NCBI GenBank assembly: GCA_902778245.1
Contig: CACYXH010000016.1
Coordinates: forward strand, 1 to 39,148
Reading direction: 5' to 3'
DNA from: an uncultured Lachnospiraceae bacterium
GTDB lineage: Bacteria > Bacillota > Clostridia > Lachnospirales > Lachnospiraceae
Length of the DNA stretch: 39,148 nt
Numbering within the stretch: the first letter of the stretch is position 1; each line of letters begins with the position of its first letter. Of the stretch, positions 33,311 to 39,148 are shown one piece after another. The notes below the pieces were generated by a model. That model was not told the DNA's origin, ran no database searches, and saw only the letters and a list, made by a program, of their open reading frames with translations. The translations under genes were made by a program, and so were the position numbers.

Positions 33311-34255
33311 TTATTCCTCATTTTTCTTCATATTTTTCATCAGACTGTTCTGCACGCGGTTATACAGCTCCTGAGCTGCATTGTATCCCATCTTCTTTTG
33401 TCTGTGGTTGACAGCAGCAGACTCAACGATCACCGCCAGATTACGTCCCGGGCGAATGGGCAGTGAATGGCATACCACCTTGTTTCCAAGAAACTCTGTG
33501 TATTCTTCCTCCAGTCCCAAACGGTCGTATTCCTTGTCCCGGTCCCATTCCTCCAGTTTGATCACCAGATCAATATTTCCGGTATTCTTTACACTCTCCA
33601 CACCAAACAGCGTCTTGACATCTATGATACCGATGCCCCGCAGTTCAATAAAATGTCTGGTGATGTCCGGAGCTGTTCCGATCAGTGTATCATCGCTGAC
33701 CTTGCGGATTTCTACCACATCGTCCGTGATCAAACGATGGCCTCTCTTAATCAGTTCCAGAGCCGCCTCACTCTTACCAATACCGCTTTCTCCCATGATC
33801 AGGATACCCTCGCCGTAAACATCCACCAGTACGCCGTGAATAGAAATGCAGGGTGCCAGCTCCACATTCAGCCAGCGGATCAACTCTGCCATAAAAGCAG
33901 AAGTGGCTTTTTTCGTAATAAAAATAGGAACCTCATACTTTTTCGCAAGCTCGATCATATCCGGATCCGGTGTTGTTAGTGTCGTATAGATGAGGCAGGG
34001 AATCTTGTAGGATAATAGTTTCTCATACACAGAAAGCCTCTGCTCTCTGGTCAGATATTGCAGATAAGTATATTCCACATATCCGATGATCTGTACACGT
34101 TCCGATTCAAAATGGTCGAAAAATCCCGTCAGTTGCAAGGCAGGACGATTGACTTCTGTGGTGATCACCTTTTTCCCGGAGATATCAATTTCCGGAGTCA
34201 GATTCTCCAGTTTCATTTTGTCCACCACTTTGGACAATGCCACGCTATTACTCAT
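33311..34255 (-). CDS. hprK: HPr kinase/phosphorylase
   Basis: 314 residues. HprK phosphorylates HPr on the regulatory serine and removes it again, and so controls carbon catabolite repression in Firmicutes. The C-terminal catalytic domain has P-loop GESGIGKSE (about 154-162), the LITDDVVEI segment and the HprK signature HFIELRGIGIIDV. The N-terminal domain is typical (VNRPALQLTGFFDHF). The ATG at 34255 has GAGGAG at good spacing and overlaps the stop of a 15-codon ORF (ATGA). It lies between uvrC and glucokinase, a sensible place for a carbon regulator. Intact. Confidence 0.97.
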   Translation of the reverse strand: MSNSVALSKVVDKMKLENLTPEIDISGKKVITTEVNRPALQLTGFFDHFESERVQIIGYVEYTYLQYLTREQRLSVYEKLLSYKIPCLIYTTLTTPDPDMIELAKKYEVPIFITKKATSAFMAELIRWLNVELAPCISIHGVLVDVYGEGILIMGESGIGKSEAALELIKRGHRLITDDVVEIRKVSDDTLIGTAPDITRHFIELRGIGIIDVKTLFGVESVKNTGNIDLVIKLEEWDRDKEYDRLGLEEEYTEFLGNKVVCHSLPIRPGRNLAVIVESAAVNHRQKKMGYNAAQELYNRVQNSLMKNMKKNEE

Positions 34256-34299
34256 AGTTTGTACTCCTCGCTCTTGATGATTACCTCTAATTCTTTCAT
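34252..34299 (-). CDS. 15-codon linking ORF between uvrC and hprK
   Basis: ATG at 34299 overlaps the uvrC stop (ATGA), and its own TGA overlaps the hprK ATG (ATGA). It reads [15 protein letters not shown] and has an AAGGAG site 7 bases upstream. The geometry suggests a translational relay from uvrC to hprK, or the relic of a longer gene. The peptide resembles nothing I can name with confidence. Confidence 0.5.
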   Translation of the reverse strand: MKELEVIIKSEEYKL

Positions 34300-36153
34300 G
34301 TTGTCTGCTCCTTCCTGTGGAAAAATTCGTACACCTGGCGGGCGCTGGCTGCGTTCATGGAGGGGATCCGGGCCAGTTCTTCTTCGCCGGCTTCCCGGAT
34401 AGCCTGCAGGGATTGAAAGGAACGCATCAGCGCCTTTCTTCTTGCGGGGCCAATTCCCGTAATATCATCCAGGATGGAATGCACCTGCTCTTTACTTCTC
34501 AGACTTCTGTGGTATTCGATGGCGAAGCGGTGCGCCTCATCCTGGATCCGGGTGATCAGCTTGAACCCCTCCGAGTGATCATCAATGGGCAGTTCTACAT
34601 TCTCATAATAAAGGCCGCGGGTACGGTGAAAATCATCCTTCACCATGCCACAGATGGGGATATTCAGCCCCAGCTTTTCCATCACTCGAAGAGCCACATT
34701 TACCTGGCCCTTTCCGCCATCCATCAGGATAAGATCCGGGAAGCGGGAAAAACTCCCCAGTTCCTGGTCCATCTGTTTTTCTTTCAGCTCTTTTTGCTCC
34801 TCCAGACCATGGGCAAAGCGCCTGGTCAGAACTTCTTCCAGGCTGGCATAATCATTTGGCCCATCCACAGATTTAATCTTAAATTTTCGGTAATCGCTGC
34901 GCTTCGGTTTCCCTTTTTCAAACACCACCATAGATCCAACAGACTCGAAACCGCTGATATTCGAGATGTCATAGGCTTCCATGCGGCTGATACGGGGCAT
35001 ACCCAGAAGCTGCGCGATCTCTTTTACCGCGCCGATGGTCCTGCCTTCTTCCCGCTTAATGCGCTCCCGATCCTGGTTCAAAACAATGGCGGCGTTTTCC
35101 CTGGCCAGTTCCACCAGTTTTTCCTTTGTTCCCTTTTTGGGTACACGGAGAAAGACCCGCTGCCCCCGCTTTCCGGTAAGCCATTGCTCCCATCAGTTCC
35201 CGGGGGATGAAGGGAGTTCCGGAATAAAACTGTTTGATAAAGCTGTTTAAAATGGTTGCTTTTTTATCATAGAGCCCAATCTTAACGAAAAAGTGATCCC
35301 TCCCGATCAGGCGGCCGCCCCGGATAAAAAATACCTGAACCACAGCGTCTGTCCCGTCTGCGGCCAATGCCAGCACATCCTTATCTTCACCATCCCCGTT
35401 GGTGATTTTCTGCTTCTGGGCCACTTGACGCACACTGCTAAGCAAATCCCGATAAGTAATAGCCTCCTCAAAGTCCATTGCGTCCGAAGCCTGCTGCATC
35501 TTCTCTTCCAACATTTTAAGCACGGGACTATAGTTTCCGTTCAGAAAGTCCAGGGCTTCCTCCACCGATCTGCGATATTCTTCTTTGCTGACGTATCCCT
35601 GGCAGGGCGCATTGCACTGTTTGATATGGTAGTTAAGACAGGGCCGGCCATTGCCGATCTCCTTTGGAAGGCTTCTGTTACAGCTGCGCAGCTTATAGAG
35701 CTTCCGTATAAGATCAATCGTATCTTTCACTGCTCCTGCGCTGGTATAAGGACCATAATATTTTGACTTATCCTTTTTCATGCTGCGGGAAAACAGCACT
35801 CTCGGATAGTCCTCCCCCACCGTCACCTTGATAAAGGGGTAAGTCTTATCATCCTTCAGCATCGTATTATATTTGGGACGATGTTCTTTGATCAGATTAC
35901 ACTCCAAAACCAGCGCTTCCAGTTCTGAATCCGTAACAATGTATTCAAATCTGCGGATTCGAGTTACCATCTGTTCAATTTTCGGACCTTTGTTTCGGCT
36001 GCTTTGAAAATATTGACGCACCCGGTTCTTCAGACTGATAGCCTTACCCACGTAGATAATGGCATCGTTCTCATCGTGCATGATGTAGACTCCAGGCCGT
36101 CCCGGCAATTTTTTCAATTCTTCCTCTATATTAAAGCTAAAATCCACGCTCAT
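34296..36153 (-). pseudogene. uvrC: Excinuclease ABC subunit C, broken by a short internal deletion
   Basis: UvrC makes both incisions in nucleotide excision repair. The first frame (ATG 36153) has the GIY-YIG nuclease ([18 protein letters not shown], about 21-38), CNAPCQGY and the UVR helical hairpin (about 200-235). It reaches [13 protein letters not shown] and then goes out of frame at about 35190. The other frame resumes with [16 protein letters not shown] and contains the RNase H-like nuclease ([18 protein letters not shown]) and the helix-hairpin-helix end ([13 protein letters not shown]) to 34296. About 11-13 codons present in relatives are absent at the join. Without repair of the frame the C-terminal nuclease is lost. 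Loss of uvrC in a free-living bacterium would be surprising, so an assembly error is possible. Confidence 0.88.
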
Positions 36154-36185
36154 AAGTTCCCTCTCTGCTCCCTATTTATCTTTCC

Positions 36186-36191
36186 ATTATA
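36186..36191 (-). promoter_or_regulatory. Possible -10 of the uvrC promoter
   Basis: A perfect TATAAT on the minus strand, 32 bases before the uvrC ATG. The -35 at 17 bases is not recognisable, so the call rests on the -10 and its position. Confidence 0.4.
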
Positions 36192-36236
36192 CTTCATCTC
36201 GTTAAAAAAGGGAACTGCTGTTCGCTCCGGGTTTTC

Positions 36237-36280
36237 AAAAAAAGACTGCCGCAAAACTCTTCATCAGAATTTTGCGACAG
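36237..36280 (-). terminator. Intrinsic terminator after the PAP2 gene
   Basis: Minus strand CTGTCGCAAAA (36280-36270) pairs with TTTTGCGGCAG (36256-36246), with one G-U pair, followed by TC and seven T residues. It starts 3 bases after the PAP2 stop codon. Confidence 0.85.
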
Positions 36281-36283
36281 CAC

Positions 36284-36964
36284 CTAGTATATTCTTCTGA
36301 GATAACTCTTTCGGTACACTTCCGGTTCGCTCTGGAAAATGCGATCCCCAAACGTCTGAAGAGCTACACTCATTAAAATTCCCAGTGACACATCCACCAC
36401 GGAATGTTGTTTTAAGAACATCGTAGAGAGGATGATGGACAAAGTCAGCACTCCTGTAAAAATGCGCGCCCCCATTTTTTCCTTCAGCTGCTGGCTCCCG
36501 TTTATGGCATAGAACAATGCCAGGGAGTTAAATACATGGATACTGGGAAGGATATTCGTAGGCGTATCCGTGGTATAGAGCCACTGTACCAGTCTTGTAA
36601 ATACACTGTCTCCGACAAGGATCGTCGGTCGCAGATCTTGTTTATTCGGATACACACAGCTAACGATCAGGAAAATTGTCATCCCCAGCGCCAATACTGA
36701 TACCAGCTTATAATACTCCCGCTTGTCACGCGCCTTAAATATGAACCAGCAGATCCCCACCACCAGATAAACAAACCATAACAGATACGGCACAATAAAA
36801 TATTCACAAAACGGGATCTGATCATCTAGCCAGCTATGTATCACATGGTAATGCCGATGTCCCGCGTTTTCCAGTATATAAAAACCGATCAGATAGAAGA
36901 TCATATAGGCTAAAATCCAGAAACCATGTTTATAATTACTGATAAAATTCTTCACTGTTTTCAT
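36284..36964 (-). CDS. PAP2-family phosphatase-like membrane protein
   Basis: About 226 residues with five or six membrane helices. The PAP2 lipid-phosphatase pattern is present in variant form: PNKQDLRP for motif 1, NILPSIH for motif 2, and STMFLKQHSVVDV for motif 3 with the nucleophile-type histidine and Asp. The arginine of the usual SRxxxxxH is Thr here and PSGH has become PSIH, as in the PAP2 branch that acts on phospholipid head groups. The frame is open from 36997, but GGGGAG points to the ATG at 36964 (MKTVKNFISNY). A single gene with its own promoter and terminator. Confidence 0.85.
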   Translation of the reverse strand: MKTVKNFISNYKHGFWILAYMIFYLIGFYILENAGHRHYHVIHSWLDDQIPFCEYFIVPYLLWFVYLVVGICWFIFKARDKREYYKLVSVLALGMTIFLIVSCVYPNKQDLRPTILVGDSVFTRLVQWLYTTDTPTNILPSIHVFNSLALFYAINGSQQLKEKMGARIFTGVLTLSIILSTMFLKQHSVVDVSLGILMSVALQTFGDRIFQSEPEVYRKSYLRRIY

Positions 36965-37002
36965 GCTGTCTCCCCATCGCGCAACGGCGCAAAGCATATT
37001 TT

Positions 37003-37030
37003 GCGGTCATAAAATCTCTTTTATGACCGC
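37003..37030. repeat. Perfect 12-bp hairpin in the PAP2 leader
   Basis: GCGGTCATAAAA (37003-37014) and TTTTATGACCGC (37019-37030) form a perfect stem with a 4-base loop. It lies between the predicted PAP2 promoter and start codon. There is no T-tract, so it is a poor terminator for ftsH; it may be a leader hairpin or operator. Confidence 0.55.
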
Positions 37031-37042
37031 TTCCAACCGAAT

Positions 37043-37070
37043 ATTCTACCACTTTTTACCACAATTTCAA
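37043..37070 (-). promoter_or_regulatory. Promoter of the PAP2 gene
   Basis: Minus strand: -35 TTGAAA (37070-37065), 16-base spacer, -10 TAGAAT (37048-37043). It lies in the ftsH-PAP2 gap and 79 bases before the PAP2 start codon. Confidence 0.5.
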
Positions 37071-37116
37071 TTAGCATAATTCCGAATTTTCTATCGGATT
37101 TCTCTTTATTTTATTC

Positions 37117-39069
37117 TTATTGCATAGAAAAATCCACTGGTTTATCCTGGATTCTGCCTCCTGCCTCTTTCGTTTTATCCTCCTCTAAAGTTCCCTCTGC
37201 CTGATGGAATATCTCCATAAATTCTTTTCCGGTAATGGTCTCTTTCTCGATCAGAAACTCCGCTATCTTATCCATCGTATTCCTGTGAGCGGATAGCAGA
37301 CGTTTCGCCTCCTCATAAGATTCTTTCAGGACACGCATTACCTCCTGGTCTACCTGAGCCGCAGTAGCGTCACTGCAATTCAATACCGTTCTGCCTTCCA
37401 AATACTGATTTGCCGCGCTTTCCAGTCCCATCAATCCAAATTTTTCAGACATCCCATACTGGGTGATCATGGCTCTCGCCACCTTAGTGGCTTTTTCTAT
37501 ATCATTGGCCGCCCCGGTGGTCACCGTATCAAACACGATCTCCTCCGCAGCACGGCCAGCCACAAATTCCACCAGCATCGCCCGGATCTCTTTCTCCGTG
37601 TTCAGGAATTTCTCTTCCTCCGGCACATTCATCACATAACCTAAAGCCCCCATGGTTCTGGGTACAATGGTAATCTTCTGCACCGGTTCGGAATCCTTCT
37701 GCAGAGCGCTGACCAGCGCATGGCCTACTTCGTGGTAAGATACGATGCGCCGCTCCTCTTTGCTCATGATGCGGTCTTTCTTTTCTTTACCAACCAGCAC
37801 CACCTCTACCGCCTCAAACAAATCTGCCTGGGAAACTACATTTCTTCCCTTTTTCACTGCCAGGATAGCCGCCTCGTTGATCATATTTGCCAGATCAGAT
37901 CCCACCGCGCCGGAAGTTGCCAGTGCGATAGCCTCCAGATCCACCGTCTCATCCATCCGCACATCTTTTGCGTGAACCTTCAGGACATCGACACGGCCTT
38001 TCAGATCCGGTTTATCTACGATGACACGGCGGTCAAAACGCCCCGGTCTGAGCAGTGCCTGATCCAGCACTTCCGGACGGTTTGTAGCCGCCAGGATCAG
38101 CAGGCCCTTGGAAGTGTCAAATCCGTCCATCTCCGCCAGAAGCTGATTCAGAGTCTGCTCACGCTCATCGTTTCCGCCATAACGATTGTCACGACTCTTA
38201 CCGATGGCATCAATCTCATCAATAAAAATAATACAGGGTGCATTTTTCTTCGCATCCTCAAACAAGTCACGCACACGGGACGCGCCTACGCCCACGAACA
38301 TCTCCACAAAATCGGAACCGGACAGGGAGTAGAACGGGCATTTCGCTTCCCCTGCCACCGCTTTCGCCAACAGAGTCTTACCTGTTCCGGGCGGTCCCAC
38401 CAGCAACGCGCCTTTCGGCAGTTTAGCGCCGATCTTTGTATATTTCCCGGGATTCTCCAGGAAGTCCACCACCTCCTGCAGGGATTCCTTGGCCTCGTCC
38501 TGTCCTGCCACATCCTTGAACAGAACGCCGGTCTCTTTTTGCACATACACCTTTGCTCTGCTCTTGCCGACCCCCATCATACCACCCCCGGAAGACATCC
38601 GGCGCATTACCATGCCAAGCACTACCCAGATCAGTATCAAAGGTGCAAAGGAAAGCAGTATACTGATGATCTGACCCGTGGTGGTGTCCGGGATCTCTTC
38701 CGAAAACTCTACTTCGGCCTTTTCCAGACGGCTCACCAGATACGGATCGTTGCTGATACGTCCGGTATAGTATGTCCTCTGTATTCCATAGACAGCATTT
38801 GGCTGGTTCTTGGGAATGATCGTGAGTTTGTCACTGCTCATGATCACCTGAGCCACCTCGCCGTTATCTACCATTTCCAAAAACTGACTGTAGGAAATTT
38901 CCTCCGAAGTGCTGCTTTTGGTCAGCATGTTGTTAAAGAAACTCATGATCAACAATGTGATCAGCGTCACGATCACGACGATCAGGATCTGGGAATGATT
39001 GTGATTGCCGCCCAGACCGTTATTATGGTTACCGTTGTCGGAACCATCGTTTCTCTGATTGTTTTCCAT
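37117..39069 (-). CDS. ftsH: ATP-dependent zinc metalloprotease FtsH
   Basis: About 650 residues. This membrane-bound AAA+ protease degrades unfolded and short-lived membrane and cytoplasmic proteins as a hexamer facing the cytoplasm. Two membrane helices (about 27-48 and 132-155) flank a small external domain. The AAA domain has Walker A GPPGTGKT (about 222), Walker [11 protein letters not shown], and the second region of homology [20 protein letters not shown]. The zinc site is HEVGH (about 441-445), with a downstream Asp in the IEKATKVAR region. The frame opens with a TTG at 39087, but AGGAGG favours the ATG at 39069. Intact. Confidence 0.97.
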   Translation of the reverse strand: MENNQRNDGSDNGNHNNGLGGNHNHSQILIVVIVTLITLLIMSFFNNMLTKSSTSEEISYSQFLEMVDNGEVAQVIMSSDKLTIIPKNQPNAVYGIQRTYYTGRISNDPYLVSRLEKAEVEFSEEIPDTTTGQIISILLSFAPLILIWVVLGMVMRRMSSGGGMMGVGKSRAKVYVQKETGVLFKDVAGQDEAKESLQEVVDFLENPGKYTKIGAKLPKGALLVGPPGTGKTLLAKAVAGEAKCPFYSLSGSDFVEMFVGVGASRVRDLFEDAKKNAPCIIFIDEIDAIGKSRDNRYGGNDEREQTLNQLLAEMDGFDTSKGLLILAATNRPEVLDQALLRPGRFDRRVIVDKPDLKGRVDVLKVHAKDVRMDETVDLEAIALATSGAVGSDLANMINEAAILAVKKGRNVVSQADLFEAVEVVLVGKEKKDRIMSKEERRIVSYHEVGHALVSALQKDSEPVQKITIVPRTMGALGYVMNVPEEEKFLNTEKEIRAMLVEFVAGRAAEEIVFDTVTTGAANDIEKATKVARAMITQYGMSEKFGLMGLESAANQYLEGRTVLNCSDATAAQVDQEVMRVLKESYEEAKRLLSAHRNTMDKIAEFLIEKETITGKEFMEIFHQAEGTLEEDKTKEAGGRIQDKPVDFSMQ

Positions 39070-39104
39070 TTTATCCTCCTGATGCAAAACTTCTATATAG
39101 ACTC

Positions 39105-39127
39105 GCGAAAATGCTTCGCATTTTTGC
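39105..39127. repeat. Inverted repeat upstream of ftsH
   Basis: GCGAAAATGC (39105-39114) and GCATTTTTGC (39118-39127) pair at 9 of 10 positions around TTC. It lies 36 bases before the ftsH start, at the window edge. It may be the terminator of the next upstream gene or a leader hairpin; context is missing. Confidence 0.4.
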
Positions 39128-39148
39128 TTCTTTCCACTACATGGACTC

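Noticed and set aside
39105-39127. Intrinsic terminator upstream of ftsH
   Set aside because: The stem is short and lacks a T-tract on the minus strand, and the upstream gene is outside the window. Kept only as an inverted repeat.

Overview
The window looks like a chromosome segment from a low-to-mid GC Firmicute, most probably a gut Lachnospiraceae (Clostridia). This is inferred from gene content and style: strong AGGAGG-type ribosome binding sites, HPr kinase/phosphorylase next to uvrC, an Agr-type peptide quorum-sensing set, a VanW protein, a LUD protein and an FtsH of Gram-positive type. No 16S gene is present, so the genus cannot be fixed.

Layout. (1) 1-5.8 kb: glutamate synthase gltB-gltD on the minus strand, behind a strong promoter and a leader that contains an early intrinsic terminator. 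(2) 6.1-19.0 kb: an accessory region. It holds an AAA/DUF4143 ATPase, a truncated flavin-binding gene, an IS200-type left-end remnant, a bacteriocin/ABC-exporter operon headed by a small AgrD-like peptide, split agrC, agrB and agrA genes, a small inverted-repeat element, a three-gene operon (coiled coil, membrane protein, VWA lipoprotein), a second IS200-type remnant in inverted orientation, a frameshifted lipoprotein, and a wrecked integrase ending in a copy of the 3' end of the neighbouring tRNA-Pro gene. The stretch from about 7.8 to 13.8 kb is visibly more AT-rich than the flanks. (3) 19.2-24.1 kb: tRNA-Pro(CGG), an ABC ATPase plus large FtsX-type permease, a LUD protein, two tandem long imperfect palindromes, and a zincin-like metallopeptidase. 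(4) 24.1-39.1 kb: minus-strand housekeeping operons: rRNA methyltransferase, trmL, aminotransferase, Lrp regulator, AIR-synthase-like protein, VanW, a 35-residue membrane peptide, B12-radical SAM, glucokinase, hprK, uvrC, PAP2 and ftsH.

The most interesting system is at 7.86-13.79 kb. A 48-residue AgrD-like signal precursor, too short for ordinary ORF calling, is the first gene of an apparent transcript that continues into a lactococcin-972-like bacteriocin and a two-permease ABC exporter. The processing protease (AgrB), sensor kinase (AgrC) and LytTR response regulator (AgrA) follow, but on alternating strands rather than as one agrBDCA operon. The simplest reading is a quorum-controlled bacteriocin locus in which signal and toxin are co-transcribed. 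The bacteriocin start region carries an indel in an A-run that puts its ribosome binding site out of frame with the toxin body.

Several genes carry small lesions: the bacteriocin, a lipoprotein, the integrase, glucokinase (two short deletions) and uvrC (one). Whether these are real or assembly errors cannot be decided from the sequence alone.
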